Shown in pieces: positions 1-8,461 of a stretch of DNA of 64,000 bases. The DNA is from JBNFVY01 sp049943335 (GTDB lineage: Bacteria; Pseudomonadota; Alphaproteobacteria; Rhodobacterales; Rhodobacteraceae). Position 1 is the first letter of the stretch. Each line of letters starts with the position of its first letter. The DNA is taken from positions 1-64,000 of the forward strand of contig NZ_JBNFVY010000002.1 of NCBI RefSeq assembly GCF_049943335.1, given 5' to 3'. The notes below the pieces were generated by a model. The model did no database searches. It saw nothing but the letters and a program-made list of their open reading frames with translations, and was not told where the DNA came from. A program made the position numbers and the translations under genes.

Positions 1-2
1 AA

Positions 3-152
3 GACGGCGCTGTGACCGTTGACTGGGTTGTGCTGACTTCGGCTGTCGTTGGTCTGGGCGTTGCCGTTCTGACCACTGTTGCCGGCGGCACCAAAGAACT
101 GGGCTCGACCATCTCGACCTCGCTGTCGGGCACTTCGGTCGCCACGTACTAA
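3..152 (+). CDS. Flp-type pilin-like small protein, 3' end only
   Basis: The last 49 residues of a small pilin-like protein are read from base 3 to the TAA at 150-152; the start lies before the window. They begin DGAVTVDWVVLTSAVVGLG, the charged-to-hydrophobic junction plus membrane helix typical of the short Flp-like pilins that precede Rhodobacteraceae tad loci. The rest is a short Ser/Thr-rich tail ending in VATY. In this family the prepilin peptidase cleaves just before the hydrophobic segment, and the helices pack into the pilus core. A strong terminator follows at once and the Tad machinery genes lie directly downstream, so it is probably the major or a minor pilin. The N-terminal leader cannot be checked here. 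Confidence 0.75.
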   Translation, partial: DGAVTVDWVVLTSAVVGLGVAVLTTVAGGTKELGSTISTSLSGTSVATY

Positions 153-176
153 GCCCAAACGCTTAGCTGACATTCG

Positions 177-216
177 GGGCCGCACTTGGGAAACCTGGTG
201 CGGCCCTGAAACTTTT
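177..216 (+). terminator. Rho-independent terminator behind the pilin gene
   Basis: A perfect 9-bp stem, GGGCCGCAC at 177-185 and GTGCGGCCC at 198-206, encloses a 12-base loop and is followed by TGAAACTTTT. It sits 24 bases after the pilin stop codon. It would separate a highly expressed pilin message from the machinery genes, which is usual in tad loci. Confidence 0.85.
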
Positions 217-387
217 GGGGCAAGAATTGCCATCGGTCCCGGCCCAGAGCCGCAGGAATTTCCCCGGTAGCGACACTGGTGGGACCAGATATCGCCACAA
301 TCATACGTCAAACAGGAAACAGTATTTCATATCGTGGCCCGTTGTTTGCACCCGGCGCAACGGATCGCAACGCGAAAGGACACAGAC

Positions 388-1239
388 ATGCGTATGGTAT
401 TCGGTTTGGTGCTAGTGGTGGGCGTCGCGCTTGCCGGCTTCGCCGTTTACATGGCAAAAGATCGCATCGGTGCCTATCAGGCACAGCTGGCCACTGAGCG
501 CGCGGCGCTCGCACAAATCGTCCCGACCAAAGACGTCTTTATCATGGCCAAGCCGATCGCTTATGGCCAATACCTCAAGAAAGAAGACGTCAAAGCGATC
601 CGCTGGCCGGAAAACGCCTTGCCGGAAGGTGTCTTTCATTCGCTGGAAGAAATCTTCCCGCCAAACGCGGAAGGCGAACGTGCAGCCCTGCGCCGGATGG
701 AGGTCAACGAGCCGATCATGCGCATCAAGGTCACTGAACCGGGGCAGGACGCCGGCGTTGGTGCGCGGCTGGAACGCGGCCAACGTGCCTATGCCATCCG
801 CGTCGACGTCGCATCAGGCGTGTCCGGATTCATCCGCCCGGGCGACCGGGTCGACGTTTATTGGACCGGGCGCAACATTTCGAACCCGTCCATGGGCGAC
901 GTCACCCGCTTGATTGAGCCTGGCATTCAGATTGTCGCGATTGACCAGACCGCTGACAGCGATCGGTCCAATCCGATCGTGGCACGGACCGTCACGGTTT
1001 CCGGTACACCTGAACAGGTCGCGCGCTTGGCCCTTGCCCAAGGGTCCGGCAAACTGTCGCTGTCGCTGGTTGGCGCAAACGATGACTACCAGGCTGGCGC
1101 GATCGACGTTGACCAGAAGCAACTCCTGGGCGTTGTCGATGCGCCGATCGCCGCCCCCGTCGCCAAAGCCCAAGAGTGTTTCGTTACAACCCGCAAAGGC
1201 GCTGAAACGATCCGCACCCCGGTCCAGTGCAACAACTGA
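388..1239 (+). CDS. cpaB: Flp pilus assembly protein CpaB/RcpC
   Basis: This is a 283-residue periplasmic/inner-membrane protein of the Tad pilus. Residues 3-22 form one N-terminal membrane helix. An SAF-type domain follows (about 46-115, around VFIMAKPIAYGQYLKKEDV), then the RcpC/CpaB domain (about 125-230, with YAIRVDVASGVSGFIRPGDR). In the family CpaB works with the secretin at the outer-membrane channel. The ATG at 388 was chosen because a GAAAGGA site lies 8 bases upstream and the membrane helix then sits at the N-terminus; an in-frame ATG at 334 has no such site. The C-terminus carries two cysteines (ECF and VQCNN) that could form a disulphide. Confidence 0.93.
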   Translation: MRMVFGLVLVVGVALAGFAVYMAKDRIGAYQAQLATERAALAQIVPTKDVFIMAKPIAYGQYLKKEDVKAIRWPENALPEGVFHSLEEIFPPNAEGERAALRRMEVNEPIMRIKVTEPGQDAGVGARLERGQRAYAIRVDVASGVSGFIRPGDRVDVYWTGRNISNPSMGDVTRLIEPGIQIVAIDQTADSDRSNPIVARTVTVSGTPEQVARLALAQGSGKLSLSLVGANDDYQAGAIDVDQKQLLGVVDAPIAAPVAKAQECFVTTRKGAETIRTPVQCNN

Positions 1240-1267
1240 CACTGGGCGCCTGTGTTTGACAAAAGGT

Positions 1268-1296
1268 GGGCGCACGGCTTGACCGCGCGCCCGTTT
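1268..1296 (+). terminator. Hairpin after cpaB, possible attenuator or weak terminator
   Basis: GGGCGCACGG (1268-1277) and CCGCGCGCCC (1283-1292) pair with a single A/C mismatch around a 5-base loop, followed by GTTTCG. The T run is short, so termination may be partial. It lies 29 bases past the cpaB stop and ahead of the long secretin leader. Confidence 0.45.
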
Positions 1297-1325
1297 CGCG
1301 TTCTCAACTGCGATTGTGTTGCGAG

Positions 1326-1334
1326 TTATCCACA
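1326..1334 (+). promoter_or_regulatory. Consensus DnaA box in the leader of the secretin gene
   Basis: TTATCCACA matches the 9-base DnaA-box consensus TTATNCACA exactly. It lies 118 bases upstream of the secretin start, in the 212-base spacer after cpaB. No second box or AT-rich unwinding element is visible, so this is not an origin. DnaA is known to act as a transcription regulator through such boxes, but a single 9-base match can occur by chance. Confidence 0.35.
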
Positions 1335-1451
1335 TAAGATTTCGCTCGCAATTGATTGATTCTTGCATAAATTTCTGAACTGACGCATCCTCTGCGCAAT
1401 AAAGGGCGTACAAGACCCATCTTGAGGCGTGATCGGAGAGGCAGGATCACA

Positions 1452-2888
1452 ATGAAAATTGATAAGTTTTTCAAGGCGGCCCTTGTCGGGTTCGCTTTGG
1501 TTGCAGCACAAACCCCAAGCGCCTCAGCCGAGGTATTGCGGGTCATGACAGGCACCGCATCGCGCACGCTGAATGTACCGATGAACCGGGCGGTGGTTGT
1601 AGAAAGCGACGAACCCTTTGCAGAGCTGTCGATCGCGAACGCGAACATTGCAGACATCTCGACCCTGTCGGATCGTTCGATCTACATTTTGGGCAAAGCG
1701 CCGGGCAACACGACCCTGACCCTTTTGGCGCCAGATGGAGGGTTGATTGCCAACGTGCAAGTGTTGGTGACCCCAGACCTGACCGAATTCAAAGAACGCC
1801 TGCGACAGGTTCTTCCGGGCGAGCAGATCGAAGTGCGGAACGCAAACGACGGGATCATTCTGTCAGGCGTCGTATCGTCAGCTGCTAAGCTGGACCGCGC
1901 CATTGATCTGGCAAACCGCTATGCGCCCGAACGCGTGACGAATATGCTGTCGGTCGGGGGAACCCAGCAGGTCATGCTGAAAGTCCGGTTTGCGGAAATG
2001 CAGCGCTCGGTGTCCAAGTCGCTTTCCGCCGGTTTGGCCATGCAGGGCAGTATTTTTGGTGGTGACGTTGGCGTAAACGGCGGCTCTGGCCCGTTCGTCA
2101 ACCAAAACAACATAAACAGCGCGTTGGACGGCGATCTGTCAACGGGCGTGTCGAGCGGAACCGAGGCCAGTGGCCGCTATCTTCTGGGCTGGAACAGTGG
2201 CGGTCTACAACTGGCGCTGGCGTTGGAGGCTCTTGAATCAAAGGGGGTTGTGCGCACTCTGGCCGAACCTAACCTGACGGCCCTGTCCGGGCAGCAGGCC
2301 AAGTTCCTTGCCGGTGGCGAATACCCCATTCCGGTGAGCAATGGCGACGGGTCGATTACCATAGAATACAAACCATTCGGTGTGGAATTGGAGTTCGTTC
2401 CCCGCGTTGTCGATCAGGACGTGATCAACATTGAAATGAAGGCGGCGGTTTCGGGCATCGACAGCTCTATCAGCTACAACAACGACGGGTTTACGATCAA
2501 CGCGTTCAAACGGCGAGAAACAGCGACGACGGTGGAACTGCGCGACGGCGAGAGCTTTGCCATTGCCGGTCTGTTGGAAGACGACTTCCAGGATCTGGCC
2601 GGTCAAGTGCCATGGCTGGGCGACATCCCGGTGCTGGGCGCCCTCTTCCGTTCGGCCGAATACCAACGTGAACAGTCCGAACTGGTGATCATCATTACCG
2701 CACACCTGGTCACTCCGACCCGCGGCGAGGCCTTGGCCCTGCCCACCGACCGTGTGCGCGTTCCGACCGAGAGCGAACTGTTCCTGTTCGGCAAGACGAT
2801 CAAGGGGGCCAATACACCGAAAACAGGCGCGGCCGCCGAAGTGGCGAAACAGGACTTTAACGGGTCCTATGGTTATGTGATGGAGTAA
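1452..2888 (+). CDS. cpaC: Tad pilus outer-membrane secretin RcpA/CpaC
   Basis: This 478-residue protein forms the outer-membrane pore through which the Flp pilus emerges. A signal peptide (about 1-26, ending PSASA) is followed by the pilus-secretin N-terminal domain (about 30-110) and a BON-like segment (about 110-170). The secretin domain follows (about 230-420), with the typical stretch VVRTLAEPNLTALSGQQAKF and the late LGDIPVLGALFR motif. The ATG at 1452 is preceded five bases upstream by AGGA and gives a complete signal peptide; an earlier in-frame start at 1422 would put charged residues ahead of it. The gene is separated from cpaB by 212 bases with a hairpin and a long leader, so it may have its own promoter. 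Confidence 0.94.
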   Translation: MKIDKFFKAALVGFALVAAQTPSASAEVLRVMTGTASRTLNVPMNRAVVVESDEPFAELSIANANIADISTLSDRSIYILGKAPGNTTLTLLAPDGGLIANVQVLVTPDLTEFKERLRQVLPGEQIEVRNANDGIILSGVVSSAAKLDRAIDLANRYAPERVTNMLSVGGTQQVMLKVRFAEMQRSVSKSLSAGLAMQGSIFGGDVGVNGGSGPFVNQNNINSALDGDLSTGVSSGTEASGRYLLGWNSGGLQLALALEALESKGVVRTLAEPNLTALSGQQAKFLAGGEYPIPVSNGDGSITIEYKPFGVELEFVPRVVDQDVINIEMKAAVSGIDSSISYNNDGFTINAFKRRETATTVELRDGESFAIAGLLEDDFQDLAGQVPWLGDIPVLGALFRSAEYQREQSELVIIITAHLVTPTRGEALALPTDRVRVPTESELFLFGKTIKGANTPKTGAAAEVAKQDFNGSYGYVME

Positions 2889-2892
2889 GCCG

Positions 2893-3546
2893 ATGCAGGC
2901 GCACATCAAGATCTTCTTCGGGGCGGCAAGCCTGATCGCATTGACGGCTTGTGACCGCGGGGCACTGGACAGCTGGAACAGCCCGGCGGGCGCCTTCCTG
3001 GATGAAGGCAGCTTCGGCAACCCGACCATGAACAATACCTTGGTGATGACCGGTCAACGCGACTACATCATCAACCTGAACCAGCGGTTCGCCTCCGAAG
3101 TGCCATCCACGGTCAACTTCGAATTCAACAAGGCGACCCTGACGCCCCAAGCCATGGCCACGTTGCGCCAACAGGCCGATTGGATCCGCCAGTTCCCCGA
3201 AGTCCACTTCAAGGTTTTCGGCCACACGGACCTTGTCGGTTCAAATGCCTACAACAAGGCCCTTGGAATGCGCCGCGCCCGAGCGGCCGTGAACTATCTC
3301 ATCTCGCAGGGCATCAGCCGCTCGCGTCTGGAAGCCGTCGTGTCTTATGGTGAAACACAGCCGCTGGTCGCCACCCAAGAGCCCGAGATGCGCAACCGCC
3401 GCACGGTGACCGAGGTGGCCGGCTTTGTGAAAAGCCACCCTGCCGTGTTGAATGGCAAGTACGCGCAGGTCGTCTTCCGCGAATACGTCAATTCGGCACG
3501 TCCAGACAGCGATCTGGTCGAATTTGGTGTTTCCAAAACCGAATGA
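2893..3546 (+). CDS. OmpA-family peptidoglycan-binding lipoprotein of the tad locus
   Basis: This 217-residue lipoprotein has a lipobox ending LTAC (Cys20). An OmpA C-terminal domain follows (about 70-185) with the hallmark segments VNFEFNKATLTPQA, GHTDLVGSNAYNKALG and RNRRT; the Asp of HTD and the Arg of NRR are the positions that bind peptidoglycan in the family. It starts four bases after the secretin stop, so the two are co-transcribed. It occupies the slot where many tad loci carry cpaD. It may anchor or pilot the secretin through the cell wall; that role is inferred. A 215-base spacer with a promoter-like element follows. Confidence 0.85.
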   Translation: MQAHIKIFFGAASLIALTACDRGALDSWNSPAGAFLDEGSFGNPTMNNTLVMTGQRDYIINLNQRFASEVPSTVNFEFNKATLTPQAMATLRQQADWIRQFPEVHFKVFGHTDLVGSNAYNKALGMRRARAAVNYLISQGISRSRLEAVVSYGETQPLVATQEPEMRNRRTVTEVAGFVKSHPAVLNGKYAQVVFREYVNSARPDSDLVEFGVSKTE

Positions 3547-3556
3547 CCTTGGCAGC

Positions 3557-3588
3557 TTGGGCAACACCGTCGCCGATTAGCGTATAAT
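3557..3588 (+). promoter_or_regulatory. Putative promoter of the cpaE-cpaF-tadBCD group
   Basis: A perfect TATAAT lies at 3583-3588, inside the near-palindrome GCGTATAATTACGC. The best -35 candidate is TTGGGC at 3557-3562, 20 bases upstream, which is long for sigma-70. It would give a leader of roughly 165 bases before cpaE. The preceding OmpA gene ends at 3546, so a second tad transcription unit starting here is plausible. The element is read by eye and unproven. Confidence 0.4.
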
Positions 3589-3761
3589 TACGCGATTTCG
3601 GCCCAAATGTTGCCCACATTGCCCGTCACAAAATCCTCATTGGGAGTAGTGTGCGCGATTTCTGAGTCGCGTGTGCGGGTTTCAATGGGGATGGTCCGTG
3701 CAGAATAGCCGGGAAAATCAAATCTCTGTTGTGGCTCGCCGTTTGGAAAGGACGAGACGCA

Positions 3762-5006
3762 ATGACGAGCAGTGCAGCATTGCAGCCAGAGCCGGTGCCA
3801 CTGGTGGCGTGTACAGTCAGCAGGGACGTTCAGAACTTTGATCTTCTGATCGAAGACATGGAAACCGAACTCGGCGAGGGTTGGGGCGACCTATCCTTTG
3901 ACGATGCACGTATTTTCCTGACCCAGCCAGAAAGCGAAGACCTTGAATTCATCGCCATCGCGATGGAGCAGGAAGACGAAGACAAGCTTGCCCTGATCGC
4001 CGAACTGATCAAGAAAGCAAAAGAAAAAAGCATCAAGGTCATCTTGATTGCCGAAGACGTCAGCCCGATTTCCCTTCATCAACTTCTGACGATGGGGGCG
4101 CAAGAGTTCGTCCCCTACCCGCTTCCAGACGGCGCATTGCACGACGCGATCGAGCGTCTGCGCACCCCCGATCCTGAACCCATCGCCGCCGTGCAAGAGC
4201 CTGTTACAAAACTGCGGGCAACCGGCGATCGCAACGGCGTTGTCCTGCCGGTCCACGGTATTGCCGGGGGAACCGGCGCGACAACTCTGGCGGTCAACCT
4301 GGCATGGGAATTGGCGAACATCGAAAAGGAAGACGCACCGCGCGTGTGCTTGCTGGACCTGGATTTGCAATTCGGGTCGGCGTCGACCTTTTTGGACTTG
4401 CCGCGCCGCGAAGCAGTCTACGAAATGTGGTCCGACACCGAAGGCATGGACAGCGAAAGCTTCATGCAGGCGCTCATGCCCTTCAACGACAAACTGTTCG
4501 TGCTGACCGCCCCGACCGAGATTTTGCCGCTGGACATTATCGAACCCAGCGACGTCGAGCGCGTCCTGGAAATGGCCCGCACAAACTTTGACTATGTCAT
4601 TGTCGACATGCCAACCACGGTGGTCGTGTGGACTGAAACAGTCCTGAACGATGCAGCCGTGTATTTTGTCACGCTCGAACTCGACATGCGCTCGGCCCAG
4701 AACACGCTGCGCTTCGTGCGCGCCCTGAAGGGCGAGGAACTGCCGGTGGAAAAACTGCGCTACGTTCTGAACCGCGCGCCCAAAATGACCGATTTGCAGG
4801 GCAAAAGCCGCGTCAAACGCCTGGCCGAAAGCCTGGACATCGACGTCGAATTGCAAATGCCGGACGGCCAAAAGCAGGTCAGCCAGGCTGCGGACCACGG
4901 CCTGCCGCTGGCCGAGAACTTTGCCAAGAACCCGCTGCGCAAGGAAATTCTCAAATTGGCAGCATCCGTGCACGAACACAACAAATCCGCCGCCGAAGCG
5001 AATTGA
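3762..5006 (+). CDS. cpaE: Tad pilus assembly ATPase-like protein CpaE/TadZ
   Basis: This 414-residue MinD/ParA-superfamily protein localises the pilus machine in the family. An N-terminal atypical receiver-like region (about 15-145) has IKVILIAEDVSP followed by GAQEFVPYPL. The ATPase domain begins near residue 165 with GIAGGTGATTLAVNLAWELA, then VCLLDLDLQFGSASTFLDL and VIVDMP. The P-loop has Ala-Thr-Thr where ParA/MinD proteins carry Gly-Lys-Thr, so the P-loop lysine is missing; this is common in CpaE. The ATG at 3762 follows AAAGGA by nine bases; an upstream in-frame start lacks a site. It begins a closely packed run: cpaF starts 20 bases later. Confidence 0.92.
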   Translation: MTSSAALQPEPVPLVACTVSRDVQNFDLLIEDMETELGEGWGDLSFDDARIFLTQPESEDLEFIAIAMEQEDEDKLALIAELIKKAKEKSIKVILIAEDVSPISLHQLLTMGAQEFVPYPLPDGALHDAIERLRTPDPEPIAAVQEPVTKLRATGDRNGVVLPVHGIAGGTGATTLAVNLAWELANIEKEDAPRVCLLDLDLQFGSASTFLDLPRREAVYEMWSDTEGMDSESFMQALMPFNDKLFVLTAPTEILPLDIIEPSDVERVLEMARTNFDYVIVDMPTTVVVWTETVLNDAAVYFVTLELDMRSAQNTLRFVRALKGEELPVEKLRYVLNRAPKMTDLQGKSRVKRLAESLDIDVELQMPDGQKQVSQAADHGLPLAENFAKNPLRKEILKLAASVHEHNKSAAEAN

Positions 5007-5026
5007 TGACACTAAAGGGGTGACAC

Positions 5027-6490
5027 ATGTTTTCACGCTACAAAAAGTCTGACGGCGCGCCGCCCAAAAAGGGTGCAACCGAGGCCGCCAAACCGGCCGA
5101 AAACATGGTCAGCTTGGCCGATGTAGAAAAGAAGGCCGCTGCAAAAACGGGTGTTCAGCGCCGGGCCTCGCCAAACAAGGCGGCCGAAGTTGTCCCCATG
5201 GACAAGGAACGAAAGCGCAAGGATCGTTTGGTTCAGATCAAGACGACCATGCACAAGCGACTGCTCGAAGACCTGAACCTGGCAGCGCTCGACCAGGCCA
5301 GCGAAAGCGATCTGAAGACCGAAATCAGTGCGATCACTTCCGAAGCATCGGAAGAGCTTGGCATTGTTTTGAACCGCGAAGAGCGGGCCACGATGATCCA
5401 GGACCTGTACGATGAGGTGCGCGGTCTCGGCCCTCTCGAAGCATTGCTGAAAGACGACAGTGTCAACGATATCCTGGTCAACGGTCCGCAACAGATTTTC
5501 GTGGAACGCGCGGGCAAGCTGCAACTGACCGATATCACCTTTAAAGACGAACGCCACCTGCTACGCATCATCGACAAGATCGTGTCGGCTGTGGGGCGGC
5601 GGGTCGATGAATCGAACCCTTACGTGGACGCCCGCTTGCAGGATGGATCGCGTTTCAACGCGATGGTTCCGCCGATTGCGGTCGACGGGTCGCTGGTATC
5701 GATCCGGAAATTCAAGAAAGAAAAACTGGGGATCGACGATCTGGTCAACTTCGGAGCGTTCACCGAAGAAATTGCCGCATACTTGCAGGCAGCGGTGGCG
5801 TGCCGACTGAACATAATCGTGTCGGGTGGGACCGGTTCGGGCAAGACGACCACGCTCAACGCATTGTCGTCTTTCATCGACGATAGCGAGCGTATTCTGA
5901 CGATTGAGGATACGGCCGAACTCCAGCTGCAACAGACCCATGTCGGTCGGATGGAAAGCCGCCCTGCCAACGTGGAAGGCAAGGGCGCCGTCAGCCAGCG
6001 CGACTGTCTGAAAAACGCCCTGCGGATGCGCCCCGACCGCATCATCGTGGGCGAAACCCGCGGTGAAGAAGTCATCGATATGCTTCAGGCGATGAACACT
6101 GGCCACGACGGGTCGATGACCACGATCCACGCCAACAGCGCGCGCGATGGCGTCAGCCGCCTGGAAAACATGATCGCCATGGCCGGGATCGAAATGCCGC
6201 TCAAGGCGGTGCGCAGCCAGATTGCGTCGGCTGTGAACCTGATCGTTCAGGCAAGCAGGCTGCAGGACGGATCGCGCCGCATGACCTCGATTACAGAAAT
6301 CACAGGCATGGAGGGCGAAGTCATTTCGATGCAGGAGCTGTTTCGTTACCAGCGCACCGGCCTGACCCCCGACAACAAGATCATCGGCCATTTTACCGCC
6401 ACCGGCGTGCGTTCGCACTATTCCGAACGTTTCCGGATGTGGGGGTATGACCTGCCGCCCCAAATTTTCGAGCCCTTCAAGCCGGAGTAA
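5027..6490 (+). CDS. cpaF: Tad pilus secretion ATPase CpaF/TadA
   Basis: This 487-residue type II/IV secretion ATPase powers pilus extension from the cytoplasmic face. A charged, Lys-rich N-terminal region (1-60) precedes the N-terminal domain. The ATPase core carries the Walker A motif GGTGSGKTT near residue 268, IEDTAELQL with its acidic box, the Walker B region RIIVGETRGEE near 340, and the His-box TTIHANS near 365. All catalytic motifs look intact and the length is normal for the family. The ATG has AAAGGGG upstream. tadB follows after six bases, so motor and platform genes are probably translated from one message. Confidence 0.96.
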   Translation: MFSRYKKSDGAPPKKGATEAAKPAENMVSLADVEKKAAAKTGVQRRASPNKAAEVVPMDKERKRKDRLVQIKTTMHKRLLEDLNLAALDQASESDLKTEISAITSEASEELGIVLNREERATMIQDLYDEVRGLGPLEALLKDDSVNDILVNGPQQIFVERAGKLQLTDITFKDERHLLRIIDKIVSAVGRRVDESNPYVDARLQDGSRFNAMVPPIAVDGSLVSIRKFKKEKLGIDDLVNFGAFTEEIAAYLQAAVACRLNIIVSGGTGSGKTTTLNALSSFIDDSERILTIEDTAELQLQQTHVGRMESRPANVEGKGAVSQRDCLKNALRMRPDRIIVGETRGEEVIDMLQAMNTGHDGSMTTIHANSARDGVSRLENMIAMAGIEMPLKAVRSQIASAVNLIVQASRLQDGSRRMTSITEITGMEGEVISMQELFRYQRTGLTPDNKIIGHFTATGVRSHYSERFRMWGYDLPPQIFEPFKPE

Positions 6491-6496
6491 AACACC

Positions 6497-7465
6497 ATGA
6501 ATATCAATCCGGAAATCCTGATATACGGCCTGGTCTTCGTCGGCGTTCTTGTGCTGGTCGAAGGCATCTACCTGACCGTGTTTGGCAAATCGATTTCGCT
6601 GAACAACAAGATCAACCGCCGCCTCGAAATGCTTGAAAAGGGCGGCGAGCGTGAGCAGGTGCTGGAACAACTCCGCAAGGAAATGTCCCAACACATGAAA
6701 TCGCGCAAACTGCCGATCTACTCGATCTTGGCGGAAAAGGCCCAAAAGGGCGCGATTGCCTTCACCCCGCCGCAGCTGATCATGGTGATGGGCGCACTGG
6801 CTGTCATCGCCTTTGTCGGGCTCAGCGTGGGCACGGAAACATCCCTGCCGGTGCGCGCGGGTGTGTCGATCATCATGGGTGTCGGTTCGGTGTTCGTCTG
6901 GATCAACAGCAAGGCCAAAAAACGCCTGTCCATGATCGAAGAACAACTGCCCGACGCGGTGGAACTCATGGTGCGCAGTCTGCGGGTGGGTCACCCGTTT
7001 GTTTCGGCCCTGAATATCGTCGCCAACGAAGTCCCGGACCCGCTCGGGTCGGAAATGGGTATTATCTCGGACGAGGCCGCCTATGGCCGCGACGTTGGCG
7101 AAGCCCTGAAACACATGGCCGAGCGGCTGGATATGCAGGATTTGCGCTTTCTGGCGGTTGCTGTGGCGATCCAGCAGCAATCGGGGGGGAACCTGGCCGA
7201 GATCCTGGATGGCCTGGCCAAGGTGATCCGTTCGCGCTTCAAGCTGTTCCGCCGGGTGAAAGCCATCACAGCCGAAGCGAAATGGTCGGGCACCTTCCTG
7301 TCTGGCTTCCCGCTGCTGGCCTTGATCATGGTGCAGCTTATTCAGCCTAACTACTACGACGATGTGATCGATACGCCAGCTTTCATTCCCGCCTGCCTTG
7401 TCGTGGCCGGCTTCCTGACCGCCAATGTCTTTGTGATGAAGGCGCTTGTGAACATCAAGGTCTGA
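6497..7465 (+). CDS. tadB: Tad pilus inner-membrane platform protein TadB
   Basis: This 322-residue polytopic protein has a helix at about 8-28, a pair of helices at about 95-135, the type II secretion F domain (about 160-290, with MVRSLRVGHPFVSALNIVANEV), and a C-terminal helix. TadB and TadC form the membrane platform on which CpaF acts. It lies between cpaF (six-base gap) and tadC (ten-base gap). The F-domain sequence includes the usual QQQSGGNLAEILDGLAKVIR segment. Nothing looks truncated. Confidence 0.94.
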   Translation: MNINPEILIYGLVFVGVLVLVEGIYLTVFGKSISLNNKINRRLEMLEKGGEREQVLEQLRKEMSQHMKSRKLPIYSILAEKAQKGAIAFTPPQLIMVMGALAVIAFVGLSVGTETSLPVRAGVSIIMGVGSVFVWINSKAKKRLSMIEEQLPDAVELMVRSLRVGHPFVSALNIVANEVPDPLGSEMGIISDEAAYGRDVGEALKHMAERLDMQDLRFLAVAVAIQQQSGGNLAEILDGLAKVIRSRFKLFRRVKAITAEAKWSGTFLSGFPLLALIMVQLIQPNYYDDVIDTPAFIPACLVVAGFLTANVFVMKALVNIKV

Positions 7466-7475
7466 GGAACCCATC

Positions 7476-8456
7476 ATGGACCAGATTTTTCTTTCGATCC
7501 TCGGGCCCGAATTGGCCCCCATTGGCCCGACCATTGCGGCGGGGTTTTTCGGCCTGATCCTTGTCCTGTTGGTACTGCCCAAGCTATTGACCAAAGAGCA
7601 TGACCCGCTCGACAAGCTCAAGGACGAGGCCCGCGGGCGCAAGAACGCCGAAGACGCCAACACACCCGCCTTGCGGTTCGGCGGCAAGAAGGACAAATTA
7701 CAGAAATACTCCAACTTTCTCGAACCGCAATCAGCCGAAGAGCTGAGCGCGATGAAATTGAAACTGTTGCAGGCGGGTTACCGGTCACCCAATGCGGTGC
7801 GGATGTACCATTTCGCGCAGTTTGTATTGGGAATTGGGCTGCTGGCCTTTGGCGGCGTGCTTGCCTTTCTCAAGTCCATGAACGGCGATCCAACGACCCA
7901 GCAATTGGCCATGTACGTGCTGATCCCAGCGGGCGCCGGTTACATGTTCCCCAAATACTGGGTGACGCGCCGTGTCGAAACCCGCAAGGAAGAGATCATC
8001 GCAGGGTTCCCAGACAGTCTCGATCTGATGCTGGTCTGCGTCGAAGCGGGCCAGTCGCTGGATCAGGCCATCGTACGTGTGTCCACGGAAATCCGGGCGG
8101 GTTTTCCCAGCCTTGCCGATGAATTCGAGATCGTCAGCAACGAGATGAAGGCCGGCAAGGACAAGGTAACGGTTCTGCGCGATATGGCCGAACGTTGCGG
8201 CGTACCGGACGTGGCCAGTTTTGTGACCGTGCTCATCCAGTCGACCACCTTCGGCACGTCGATTTCCGAAGCATTGCGGGTCTATGCAGCTGAAATGCGT
8301 GACAAGCGCGTGATGCGGGCCGAAGAAAAGGCAAACACCTTGCCTACCAAGATGACCCTTGCCACAATGATGCTGACCGTTCCGCCACTGCTCGTGATCC
8401 TGATCGGTCCATCGGTTTACGGCATCTACACGATGCTCTCGGGGAGCACGTTCTAA
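7476..8456 (+). CDS. tadC: Tad pilus inner-membrane platform protein TadC
   Basis: This 326-residue paralogue of TadB has an N-terminal helix (about 18-38), two central helices (about 110-155), an F domain (about 185-295, with DSLDLMLVCVEAGQSLDQAI) and a C-terminal helix. It is the second half of the pilus platform. The motif GTSISEALRVYAAEMRDKR is characteristic of TadC. It starts ten bases after tadB and ends five bases before the TPR lipoprotein gene, consistent with one operon. Confidence 0.94.
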   Translation: MDQIFLSILGPELAPIGPTIAAGFFGLILVLLVLPKLLTKEHDPLDKLKDEARGRKNAEDANTPALRFGGKKDKLQKYSNFLEPQSAEELSAMKLKLLQAGYRSPNAVRMYHFAQFVLGIGLLAFGGVLAFLKSMNGDPTTQQLAMYVLIPAGAGYMFPKYWVTRRVETRKEEIIAGFPDSLDLMLVCVEAGQSLDQAIVRVSTEIRAGFPSLADEFEIVSNEMKAGKDKVTVLRDMAERCGVPDVASFVTVLIQSTTFGTSISEALRVYAAEMRDKRVMRAEEKANTLPTKMTLATMMLTVPPLLVILIGPSVYGIYTMLSGSTF

Positions 8457-8461
8457 CACAT

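Noticed and set aside
1326..1334. An origin of replication around the DnaA box.
   Set aside because: There is only one box, no AT-rich element and no dnaA-type neighbour.
3559..3615. An inverted repeat GGGCAACA/TGTTGCCC in the cpaE leader.
   Set aside because: The arms are only 8 bp and 41 bases apart, so a functional hairpin or operator is weakly supported.
5561..7714. A 717-codon minus-strand frame across cpaF and tadB, and similar long frames opposite ileS and ade.
   Set aside because: They mirror strongly conserved genes on the other strand and have antisense amino-acid composition.
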